Below, piece by piece: positions 1 to 9,285 of a stretch of DNA of 64,000 nucleotides. Origin of the DNA: Roridomyces roridus. Its lineage: Eukaryota > Basidiomycota > Agaricomycetes > Agaricales > Mycenaceae. The notes beneath the pieces were generated by a model. It saw only the letters and a program-made list of their open reading frames with translations. It made no database searches and had not been told where the DNA came from. Location of the stretch: assembly GCA_029378245.1 (NCBI GenBank), contig JARKIF010000004.1:2790001-2854000 (forward strand), written 5' to 3'. The translations under genes were made by a program, and so were the position numbers. Each line of letters opens with the position of its first letter. Position 1 is the first letter of the stretch.

Positions 1-620
1 GCAGGAGTCCTCTGGTGTGAGTGCCTCTGCTTTCCCATTTGCAGAGGAGCTCATGAGACGACAGTGGCTGGTCACACTCGGGTTGAGCGTCTCTGCGGTT
101 CTTGACAGCCTCACAACAAGTGAGCTGGTGTTCCTATTATTTCAACATCGTGTCGGGAACGCACGGTGACCTAGTGTTCAAGTTACTCGGCGAGAAATGA
201 AATAACTGACATGATTTCTCAAAAGCCTCAGCCGCGTCCTTGACAATCTGATTCTCTACGGCCTGGAATCCGGTTGGTTATCATCTCCCGTTCGCGACAA
301 TATCCGACTCCTAACTACCTGCTCCAGGCTCTCTTACATTGTACCGGTCCTTTCATCTATCTTCCGCTCTCTTTTACTGACAGAGCGCGCGATACAATGG
401 CCTTACTCTAGTTTTTGTTCCATGACAACACTGCTATGCGTCAGTTTCATCCTAGTTTCCCTTGCGCACTCGAGTATTGACATCCCCAGTGGATTACCAT
501 GAAGAACAACCTGATCTTTATGGGTGTCTATTTTCTCCTGGGCCAAAGTATGCTTTCTACATGCCCTCGGGCCTCCCACGTATTTGTCTCTCAACACTGA
601 ACGCTGAACAGTCAATGCCA
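1..620 (+). pseudogene. Decayed, 5'-truncated DUF6534-family membrane protein gene
   Basis: The window opens inside a gene. After a possible acceptor at 42-44, bases 45-160 read as a hydrophobic helix containing LVTLGLSVSAVLDSLTTSEL. An intron from about 161 leads to RLSRVLDNLILYGLESG near 225-270. Then come TTLLCVSFILVSLAH (about 425-475), NNLIFMGVYFLLGQ (about 507-550) and LSTLNAE (about 588-608). In this order the pieces match the C-terminal half of DUF6534 proteins: penultimate helix, 'RL..L...TG' segment, last helices, and the terminal 'Y.N.LL.TLNAR' signature. They lie in different frames with no good splice sites between the last three blocks, so I read it as frameshifted. The 5' part lies outside the window. 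The family match is by eye; an unusual exon structure is the alternative. Confidence 0.5.
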
Positions 621-1139
621 ACGTATTACTCGCTGCGTGGGATCCATTGTATTCTCTCCACTCCCCGAATTTCATGCTCAGCCCGATAGGTTGAACTTGA
701 GAAACTCGATTATGAACCGTAACGAGGAGTTCCGAAGCCGGTCATTGGTTTGGGGCACGCGTCAAGACAGAAACAACTCGGGTACGGTGCGATTTGCGGT
801 ATTTTTCTCTCCCAGCTTTGCAGCCCGTACATACTTACTGAAGACGCCCAGGAGCCTCAAATCAGTACACAGATGGCAGAACACAGCAGTGTGCGGCTTG
901 AACAATGCGACCCGGTTGAGGGAAAGTAATTTGGGGGTTATAATTACATCCTCTTGCTCGTATGTACTTCTAGATCATGAAATTCAAGCCCAAGGAACAC
1001 TGGAGCGTGTCGGCGCGTTCTGAGAGAGCCTGTTGTGCCGACGAAACAACTCCAGATCACGTGCCGAGTCGGAGCCACGTGATCGTGATGAGGCTGTGAT
1101 AAGGCTGTGACTGCTCCTTCTCCTAATCCACCACTACGA
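621..1139. other. Intergenic, no gene seen
   Basis: Short unrelated open frames only, with no splice-linked coding pattern and no known domain. It separates the decayed DUF6534 gene from the MITE. Confidence 0.5.
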
Positions 1140-1498
1140 TAGGGTGCTGTAAATTAATCCTGGACCCTTATTTACCGGTTAATTAACCCAGTTAATAAAC
1201 CGGTTTAAAAACTGGCGTGAAAAAGTGGAAATCTGAGCTCCAGAGCAAAATTTTCGGCTCCAGGACACCTCTGAGCTCTCTGGCACCTTCCCAGTGTTCA
1301 ATAACCCAAAAATAGCACTTGACCCAAATTTCAGGCTGCTAGAACATGCCCCAGAGAGCGATCAGCAACATTGATGGCATCAATGATGACCTGGGAGGCG
1401 TTTATAAACGGACAGTTCAGCCGAAAACATTATAAACCGCGTTTATAAACACCGGTTTATAAACCGGTTTATAAACAGGTGTTATTTACAGCACCCTA
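1140..1498. mobile_element. MITE with terminal inverted repeats and TA target duplication
   Basis: The element has perfect 14 bp terminal inverted repeats (AGGGTGCTGTAAAT at 1141-1154 and its reverse complement near 1484-1497). A TA dinucleotide at each edge fits a Tc1/mariner-type target duplication. It is about 360 bp long with no coding capacity. Both subterminal zones carry clustered copies of the palindromic motif AACCGGTTTATAAAC and variants (1175-1210 and 1395-1475), so the single strand could fold extensively. It lies about 520 bp upstream of the intact DUF6534 gene. Confidence 0.8.
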
Positions 1499-2018
1499 CA
1501 CCACGACGAATGGCGACCAACCCAGGCCCTGGCAGGGATCGTCTGTAGGCTCTAATATGATCAAGATTCTGCACGACTGCACCTGCAAGACTGCGCCTGA
1601 ATTCAGCTGGACGATCGACACCGTCGGACTCGGCGGAGAGTCCCGGCGGAGACTTGCAAATTGTTTGCAAACCGGTCTCCAACGCGTTACATCGGACGTA
1701 TCACTGGATTTTCAACCTGCGGAACGATCGACTTTGGGAGCCTAGGCTTTCATGGCTAGTCATTTACTGTAAATTAAAAACTGCAGATCCTCCGGTCGGC
1801 GGTCTTTGCTTCTCTCTGCGGGACAATCTCAACAATCGACAAGCCGTCTGCCCGCTTCCCTCCTTCATCTCTTGTTCGCCCTTACGCTCCATCTTTAGCC
1901 CGCGATGTGGTTCAAGTAACCGCCCTGGACCGTTTCACTCCTATCCGTCGATCGCCTCGTGTTTTATAAAAAAAGCGGGTTTTCCTGTACCGGTCGTCGC
2001 CCCACCTCTTCCTCCACC
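1499..2018 (+). promoter_or_regulatory. Upstream region of DUF6534 gene 1, TATA box at 1965
   Basis: TATAAAA at 1965-1971 is 48 bp before the chosen ATG at 2019, a normal core-promoter distance for filamentous fungi. A pyrimidine-rich run precedes it (1800-1920). The sequence before the ATG (CCACC) is a good fungal start context. No other gene is seen in this stretch. Confidence 0.55.
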
Positions 2019-3433
2019 ATGGGATCATTCTCAAGAAACAAGACCATGGGGTGAGGATGCTCGGACTTTCCCTTGTGTCGAATATCTCCCTCATTGCGTT
2101 CCAAGTGCCCTCATGATCGGTTCTTGGTCCAATTCCATCCTCTACGTGCTGGAGTGGATGGAGGCGTACCGATATCTTAAAAACAGTCCCAAAGGCTCCA
2201 TCCTCAGCAAACTGACTGTCGCTGCTGCCCTCTCCGTCGACACACTATCTGTTGCAGCCAACTACGCAGGGGTTTACCTCGTACGTCGCTTGGCCTTCCA
2301 GCTCTCTCCTCATTTGACTGGATTTTTTTGCAGTACTGCGTCACCCATTGGGGCACTCTGGACTATATGTTGGTCGCGAATTGGACGCTCTTTCTCTACG
2401 TCATCACCACCGGCGTGACAGCGTTCATCACACAGTCCTCCCTCGTCTTCCGATTCTTCAGAACGTATGTCCAGTTATCCATCCAATGCCCCCGATCCAC
2501 TGACGTATGGCTTTAGAACTCGGCAATACATAATATCGGTTCTACTCCAACTGACTGCTATGGCTTCCGTACGTGATTCTAGCCGTCCCTTGTTCACGAA
2601 GCTTAGCCTCTCGATTCAGTTGGTGGGATGTATCATCACCTTCATCACTCTCATCATGTTCCCCACCGACGCGGACAGAGGCCGCCTTGTCGTACCCGTC
2701 ACCCTCTGGCTTGTTGCTGCCACGTGCGTGGATGTCGCAATCACGTTGACGGTACGCTCTTTGGAGTTTTCCTTGCCTCCGACCCGCTCAATCTTTGCAG
2801 CTCATCTGGCAATTGCGAGGGATCACGCCCGCATTCGAAAAGTCTCGCACGTACGTACGCCCTCAACTCTCCCTAGCTGCACTCAAGTGCACTAATCTTC
2901 TCTTCAGACTCATCGAACGAATCTGCCACGGTTCCCTGCAGACGGGCACCCTCACAACCATCGTCGCGGCCCTCGTTCTCGTCACGTACCTCACCGACCA
3001 CGCCAGCAACGTCAGCGTCATGTTCGGATACTGCCTCGGACGTTGCTACACGCTGACGTTGTTGTCCAACCTCAACCTGGACTCTCGCCTCACCCGCGGC
3101 ACCGACGGCACCGACGCCTCCGCACCTCCTCGCACACACGGCCACGGCGGGGTTCATGCACAAAGTCACCACAACCACACGGTGAACAATACCGAGTCGC
3201 TTGGGAATATTCGTACGTCTCTTTCATCTTCCCTTGTCTTCCTTATGAACTCACAGGGTGACTTGGAACGCAGACGTCCATCGCACGGCTATCGTCCGGA
3301 TCGCCGACGGAGATAGCAAATACAACAGCGATGTATCTACTCGTCCTTCTTCCCTAAGTCCGTCAAAGAGCTAAGTCCCTCTGTGTTACAGGCCGATAGA
3401 CAGTCGGAGCGCATGCATAAGGATGTGTTCTAG
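2019..3433 (+). CDS. DUF6534-domain integral membrane protein (copy 1)
   Basis: Nine exons join without a stop: 2019-2050, 2106-2280, 2334-2464, 2517-2568, 2620-2751, 2801-2850, 2908-3212, 3274-3332 and 3392-3433. They total 978 nt, or 325 aa. The N-terminus reads MGALMIGSWSNSILYVLEW, the usual 'GALLIG' first helix of this family. About six more hydrophobic helices follow, then LIERICHGSLQTG and the terminal CYTLTLLSNLNLD, a weak form of the 'YTNSLLATLNAR' signature that closes the domain. DUF6534 proteins are agaricomycete-specific, GPCR-like membrane proteins with no known ligand. The tail is hydrophilic with a His-rich patch. Start choice is supported by the TATA box at 1965 and by intron 1, which restores the conserved N-terminus. 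A paralogue lies at 31925-33556 and another at 46598-47881. Confidence 0.85.
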
Positions 3434-3874
3434 AGGGAACTGCCGCCATTCGGTGACTCGTTACAAGGCGGTTCAAGCTCCTATTGAGTATGGGCTTCTG
3501 GATTGGTGGATTTGATCATATGAGATGGGATGGGTGTAAATGGATACAGTATACGATCCTTTGTGGCTCTAGTTCTGATACTATTCAATATTAAACCATT
3601 TTGCGATTACCTTGTTGGATTGTCTTGAGGCTCCAAGTCTGGAGCCAAAACTCGCATCTAAATGCGACCGGGCGTACCGACCTGTGGTGCTCTTCATACC
3701 GCAAGTTTCAAGAACACATAATTGAATTTCGCATGAGGCGAGTGTTACATTTCGACAAGCATATGACTCAGGACTCCTCAGAGATGGTGACCGCAAGGAG
3801 ACCATTCCCATTTGCTGCGTTGGATCCTGCATCATGAGGAGTGAGCTCATGTCAACCCCGTACTAAGAAGAACT
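3434..3874. other. Convergent 3' spacer
   Basis: Spacer between two convergent genes. It should hold both 3' ends (for example the T/A-rich stretch near 3580-3600). No further gene is seen. Confidence 0.5.
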
Positions 3875-4448
3875 TCACTGACCATCCACGAACCCATTAC
3901 CCTGGCAAGTGTTGATCACGACATCGCCTCCAGTCGCCACGTCCGCGCTGCAGACCAGGATCAGAACCAGCCACCCATCGCCGGGATAAGATAAGAGAAT
4001 AGTACTCACCAAAACGACGAAGCCGACGGCCCGCCGGAGAGGTTACTACCAATCCACTTACACGCCCCCGCAGTGCAAAAGACTTCGTTATCGCCATTGA
4101 CGGTGCACGCGGTCGTTCCGAGGGCACTGAGGAAGTTGAGGCATGCGATGGCGTCGGCGACGGCGCATGCGGGTGGAACTTGACCGCACATGAGGGGGAA
4201 GCGGGCTTCGAGGCGCTTCATTTCCTCTGTTGAACAGACATTATGAGCGTGGCTTCATTTGAGCGGATTTATTACTCACGAGCGGGAGGGGTGCGCGTGT
4301 AGAGTTAAGCAGAGGTGAGCCCCAGCGATTCCAACGAGGGGAGGCCGGGCCCAGGGATGACCTCTGGGAAGTCGGCTGGTTGAGGTATCGCATTGGCGAG
4401 CGCGACGACAGAAACGAGAGCCAGGATCTTGGAGAAGACAGAGTTCAT
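3875..4448 (-). pseudogene. Small secreted Cys-rich protein with an in-frame stop codon
   Basis: The reverse strand encodes a signal peptide (MNSVFSKILALVSVVALANA), a Pro-rich segment, and after two introns a Cys-rich mature part with about seven Cys (LMCGQVPPACAVADAIACLN ... CTVNGDNEVFCTAG ... SFCADVATGG ... NTCQGNGFVDGQ, stop at 3875). TATAAAA at 4503-4509 (reverse strand) is about 55 bp upstream. Introns with clear GTGAGT donors run about 4222-4279 and about 3956-4012. In the frame that joins exon 1 to exon 2, a TAA falls inside exon 1 near 4303-4305, just after LTSA. No plausible donor upstream removes it. So this is either a recent pseudogene, a sequencing error, or a gene with an unconventional splice. 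I recognise no family. Confidence 0.55.
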
Positions 4449-4502
4449 GTGGGTAGCTTCCAAAGTATGGGACTGGGTTTGTCTGAACGCAGTAGGGATG
4501 CA

Positions 4503-4509
4503 TTTTATA
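4503..4509 (-). promoter_or_regulatory. TATA box of the small secreted protein gene
   Basis: TATAAAA on the reverse strand, 55 bp upstream of the ATG at 4448. It shows the locus has kept its core promoter even though the coding region has a stop. Confidence 0.5.
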
Positions 4510-5025
4510 AGACTTGGTTTTCTGGATGGCGGCAAATTTTGCTTCATGGGTTCCGTGTCCTCAGGACAAAGTCGTGGTCATGGGTTGAATAACTCCCAGG
4601 GGAGCGACGTACCATTGCTACATTCCGCGCTAGGCGGGAGCTTGGATGCCAATCCTCTGGTGATATAATTAGAGTTTGAAGCAATCCGGCGCGGCAAGGA
4701 ACGGCAAGATATAAATTCCCGCTGGCGGCGGCCATTGAGTGGGAGGCCGTCGGATGTTGCCGTCGGAGCGAGACTACTCACCAGTCACGGATATGTTTCG
4801 TCTGTTTAACAATGACTGACGCTACTTGACGATGTGTACAGTGTGGGAGGCAAAACGAACCACACTCAATTTTGCGCGCGAGTTGGACGGATGACCAGTG
4901 CGCAAACTTCCTTGCAGACGAGAAGAACTGTGGGGGGCAGAGCAATAAGATCCTGTCATGCGATGGTTGGCTCCTTGGTCACAAAAAGAAAAGGCAATTC
5001 AGCTGCAAGCAGCAAAATTATGATT
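4510..5025. other. Intergenic between secreted-protein gene and tRNA-Lys
   Basis: Only the distal promoter of the reverse-strand secreted-protein gene is expected here. No coding pattern is seen. Confidence 0.4.
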
Positions 5026-5122
5026 AGCCCACCGCGAGGGTCGAACTCGCAGCCTTCAGATCACCGATTGGCGAATAACCCGCCTAAGAGTCTGACGCTC
5101 TATCCGATTGAGCTAGGCGGGC
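5026..5122 (-). tRNA. tRNA-Lys (anticodon CTT), intron-containing
   Basis: The reverse strand folds as a cloverleaf. The acceptor stem GCCCGCC pairs with GGTGGGC (one G-T pair). The D-arm is GCTC..GAGC, the anticodon loop contains CTCTTA with anticodon CTT, and the T-arm has the GTTCGA loop. A 23 nt intron lies one base 3' of the anticodon, the usual place. The total of 97 nt equals 74 nt mature plus the intron. A T-rich run on the reverse strand just beyond the 3' end can act as a pol III terminator. Confidence 0.92.
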
Positions 5123-5482
5123 TGGAAAAATGGTCCATAATTATTATTAGAGGCTGCGCAGCCTCATCGACGTGTTATACAGGCCCTGAACATTTGTGTC
5201 AAACTGCAGCAAGTCGAGGAATCCGAGTGAGCGAACGAGGCGTCGGGCATGCCAGGATCGCACTTCTTGCTCCCAGACTCACGCGTGCTCCAGATCAGCC
5301 GACGGGGGAAGCTGGCTCATTACTAGGTTGAACATTCCAGTCTGAGTCGGCGAGATGGAGATGGCAGTTCCAGTGAAAGGGCAGTGCACGTGGTCAACGG
5401 CCGCATCACTCCGATTCACATCACACGTGATTCTGATGCCGATCAATCTGAATCCTGTCTTTTTCTCCTCGCTCATGGAGTC
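5123..5482. other. Spacer with a small perfect palindrome
   Basis: Contains the perfect palindrome AGGCTGCGCAGCCT (about 5150-5163), about 30 bp upstream of the tRNA-Lys gene. Open frames exist on both strands near 5280-5550 but none is clearly a gene start. Confidence 0.4.
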
Positions 5483-6660
5483 ATGGTCGCACAGTGCCGA
5501 GTCAAAGCTGTCTCTCCCAGGGACTTGCGACACCCGATCTATCCAGACTTGCAAGTGATCGTCGTCGATTGCATACAGAGTGAGTCGTTCGTGCCATACC
5601 CACGGCAGGATTCAGCCTTGGCAACGCACACAGACCTTCACGAATACCATCTTCGCACGAAGCAAAGCCTCTTGTGTGGCTTTCCCTTTCCCACTTACCT
5701 CCGACGCACCCGCGATCCGCGGGAGGTCGCTGGCGTTATCAACCTCGACGAGCTTGAGCCGGCGGATCCTATCCCCTTCGACAAGCGGTCGGGCACGGCA
5801 GGCCCGCGAGGCCCTGCCATTCTCTCTCACACTCAAAGTTCCCTCATCCCAGTTTCCCGATCCGTTCAGTGCAATCTTGAGTTACAAATTCTCGTCGGCT
5901 ATCTATACAAGGTCGGCTCCAGGCGAGATCCAAGTCTCTTGTGGGATACACCACCAAGGTGCAGAGACGCTACCTGGGCTCGAGCATTATGGCTCCTGGT
6001 TACGGAAGCGTGCTTTCTTGAAAGACGATCTATTGCCACCGGTGCCCCTCCGTCGCTCCATGGTCGATTCACCTACGAGAGTGTAATGACGGAGATCGAG
6101 AAGGACATTGGGAGTGCTGGGATTCAGCTCAGGGCCGCGCTCCGCGTTCCCCTGCATCCGGCCGCTGTCGACGAGCTCGACTTCAAGCCTGCCTTTCAAT
6201 CTCTTGCTCGCAGCAGCAATACCGCTGACCTCATGCACGCGTATCGCACCACCCCCTCCACCCTCCACCCACGACACGCCCTGGAATCACTCTTCACCTC
6301 CCTCGTTTGGGTGGCTCTCTGCAAAAACGGCCCACCAGCTATAGTGATACAAGGTGGTTCAGCAACTGGCATGATCTCCCCCAGGATAGGACCGACCGTG
6401 ACTACGCGCATTTCGTCGATGAGCGGTGCGTCTTCATGCTGGATGCGACACCGTTCTGGGATGCCGCCAAGTGCTCATCGCAGCCGGGGACAGAGGGGAT
6501 CATGGATATGATGGTGGATTCTTGGCTCGTTCCGTTGTGGCGGATGATTGGGGAGGCGCATTTCTTTGCGAGAGGACAGGAGGGAGAGGAGGGGTATGAC
6601 TGGGAGACACTTGGAGGGAGGTTTACTGTTGAGGGGTTCGTTGGAATTCTCGAGAGGTGA
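5483..6660 (+). CDS. Unidentified protein gene, exon structure uncertain
   Basis: A long open frame runs 5384-6511; its first ATG is at 5483. The last part switches to another frame that ends at 6660 with a protein-like stretch (VPLWRMIGEAHFF ... GRFTVEGFVGILER). Joining them needs an intron near 6240-6344, where GTATCG and CTATAG could serve as splice sites and keep the frame. GRFTYESVMTEIEKDIG in the first part resembles the GRFTVEGFVGILER of the last, which hints at an internally repeated motif. The region 5580-6086 is also open and protein-like in a second frame, so a frameshift or further introns are possible. I recognise no domain. The next gene downstream is the TEA factor. Confidence 0.4.
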
Positions 6661-7702
6661 TCCTTGCGGGTGGGGGTTAGAGGGTTTGTTTCTTGTTCGT
6701 AAGCTGCCTTCTACGTGCTGTGTTTCGACATGATCCTAATTTGTACGAAGGCTTAGCGCTCAGCGTTTGTATGGCAACAGCACGGTGTAATCAGCCTCCG
6801 TTTCCTTCGTCCTTCGTTATCCCGCGTTCGAGACCGCGTCAGACGCGCTTCTTCCGCTCTGATCTCATTCTGAGCGCTCGCTGTCGACACCCTTCGAGAA
6901 ATGGTGTTGTCACTGACTCTTCAAATAGGCAAGTTCGACTCAAACGACATGAATCCATCGAAAAACGGCCCACCATCTCGGGCGAGCTTTCAATACCGCC
7001 TCCGAGCCATCCCTCGTCTCCTGGGGAGTTGGGGCCGGGGTCCAACTGCGATGACTCTCAGGATCGCCGTTCCAGATCCGTGATGATGGAAGATCTTCAT
7101 TCTCAATGATCACCACTCGTGTCCATCATCTTAGGCGAGTCATTATCAACATTCGACAAGTCAGCACCATATGCCCTTTCCGTGCTACCCTTGAAACTAA
7201 GTTCCAGATTCAATGTCAGGAGCGCCTGAGTGAGCTTCCCACATGACTGTGAGAAGCGGAACAGTCTGAATATCCGAGGTGACCGGTGACCAGCAGTCCA
7301 GGATGTAATATCAGAAGTTCGGCGGGCCAGAACTATACTCTCACACCTTTCATATAGGTGTTATCTGACTCATTATTGACAGCCCCAACCTGCCCCAACG
7401 GTGCAGGGTAATTTCAAGGTTGTTCCAAAATCGGAGAGTGCCTGCTTCTAAACGCCGGATACAAAGCGCTCGAAACACTCGCCGCGATCTTTGCACTCCG
7501 ATCGTGTCTAAGTATGGTTTCGAGAGACGAGACCTTGGTCTGGATGCCTCAGTTCTGCTGGCCTCCGTTCTGCCATCTGTGAGTGTACTCCGACGAGCTC
7601 CGATCGATCCAGGTCTGTTTCAAAATGAGATCGTGTACTGCCTGAAACAACACTCTTCCTCCCAGTTCCTTGTTTTCTACAGTGTTCTATTTTATCAAAG
7701 AC
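6661..7702. other. Intergenic upstream of the TEA factor
   Basis: About 1 kb without a coding pattern I can support. It should hold the promoter of the TEA/ATTS gene. Short open frames on both strands do not connect by splice sites. Confidence 0.45.
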
Positions 7703-8788
7703 ATGGGAGTTTCCCAACCCCCGGTTCCCCTGTGGAGATCTGGAATGCCCGACATCGTACTACTTATCAGGCGTTGTGTGTGAGTACTTGAAAATATCTC
7801 CCCTCCACAGACCGTTCATTTTTCGCGGCTGCAGCTAGATGCCAAGAAACCTCGACCTGGTACGCGCGACGTCGTCGACGCCTGCGCTCCTTCATTCGGT
7901 TCTGGGGGGTCGCCGATGCAGGAAGGCTACTCTCTCGGGCGAAGAAGTCTGGCCTGTCCATCTCGAAGCTGCGATGCTAGAGGGTGAGTCTTCATACAGT
8001 CTGATCTTCAGCTTAGGCCCGATCCTCATTATTCATCCAGGCTTGGCCAACTACGTCCCCGATGAATCAAGGGAAACTCGAATCTTGGGACGATTCCGTG
8101 GACGCAATCGGTTCATCTCGGATTACATTTTTGCAAAGACGGGGGAGCGGAGAACAAACAAACAGGTTGGGAGTAGGTTGCAGCAGTTGAGGCATTGTTC
8201 TACGGACCCTGAACGTCAGTCTTCGATCACCTTCTGGGTCTGATTTTTTTTAAATGTGGAATTATAGTTCGCCGACTCCTCCTTCCAATGGGTCACTCCT
8301 CTCTCACTGCGCTGTGTCTAGACCGGGGTTCTTTTGGGTCCCAATATTCGATGGACAACGAATACACGGCGAGCAAGCGGATGACAATCTCCATCTCCAT
8401 GCACACGCTTCCCTTCACTGTGACGTCCATCGGTGATTCCTACACATCAACGCACGCTGCGGACGCGCACCGAAAAAACCAGTTAATCGCCCCGACCGTG
8501 ACGCTGATCTCGAGTCATCCCGTGTCTGCGCAATCGTACTTTTCCGTGTGGTACGGCAAGGAGTCACGGTGTGTACACACGGAAATTGTTCCCCTGGTTG
8601 TCCTAGAGGACAAGCCGGCGAATGGGACGCTTGGGTGCCTGCACAGCTCGATGCTTGTGCCGGCGTTTTGGAGACAGCTCGTTACGAGCCCTGATCCAAC
8701 CCAGTTTGTTATTACGCAGGATGTTGTGAAGGATGGGCATTGGGCTAGCGCTGTTGTGTTCTCCGCTGAATATAGATTTGTGCCATAG
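7703..8788 (+). CDS. TEA/ATTS-domain transcription factor
   Basis: Exons 7703-7777, 7839-7983, 8041-8214 and 8268-8788 join to 304 aa. Residues about 50-125 form the TEA (ATTS) DNA-binding domain: EEVWPVHLEAAMLEGLANYV, then ESRETRILGRFRGRNRFISD and YIFAKTGERRTNKQVGSRLQ. These match the three helices of the AbaA/TEC1/TEAD class, including the recognition segment K-Q-V-(G/S)-S-R-L-Q. The rest (170 aa) has no motif I know but is continuous to the stop. Proteins of this class are nuclear and control development (conidiation, filamentation, fruiting). The first exon is uncertain: the ATG at 7839 could also be the start, giving 279 aa. The 57 nt intron within the domain has clean GTGAGT and CAG signals. 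Confidence 0.85.
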
Positions 8789-8892
8789 TACTTTGTTTCG
8801 GCGAATACATATTGAATACATACATAACTTCGACTCCGCATTCTTGAATCATGTTCTGCTGTATCGCGGATGCAAAAAGGAGGAAAGGGGGC

Positions 8893-8991
8893 TGCTCCCA
8901 CTGAGTTTCGAACTCAGGACCTCCAGATGGAAGATTCAAGAGAACCCTCATGTTATGAGACTGGCGCTCTAACCAACTGAGCCATGGAAGC
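8893..8991 (-). tRNA. tRNA-Met (anticodon CAT, elongator type), intron-containing
   Basis: Reverse-strand cloverleaf: acceptor GCTTCCA pairs with TGGGAGC (one T-G pair). The D-arm is GCTC..GAGC, the anticodon loop CTCATAA carries CAT, and the T-loop is GTTCGAAAC. A 24 nt intron follows the anticodon loop purines, giving 99 nt in all. The D-loop and T-loop bases are those of elongator rather than initiator tRNA-Met. Confidence 0.9.
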
Positions 8992-9285
8992 ACGTGGGAG
9001 CCGTTGATGGTCTGGACCTAGGCCTGCCTCAAAGACATTCCAATCATCTTGGGACCAAGACTCCACTTTGTTCTTGGCGTTTCTGCAGATTGAAAGGCTT
9101 GTATCTCATTGCCACCTCATTGGATGAACATTCAAGCCAAGAACCACGTCAGAGCTCGTCGTTCATTCAGGTCGGTCTCGCACTCGAATAAAGAACAAAC
9201 AAATGTTCATTCATAAGTTAGAATAGTTACGCTTTTACACCCTAATTTCTTTTACATTCACTATTGGTCAGCGAGTCGCAAGACT
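8992..9285. other. Short spacer between tRNA-Met and the laccase 3' end
   Basis: The laccase 3' UTR should lie here (reverse strand). Nothing else is seen. Confidence 0.4.
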
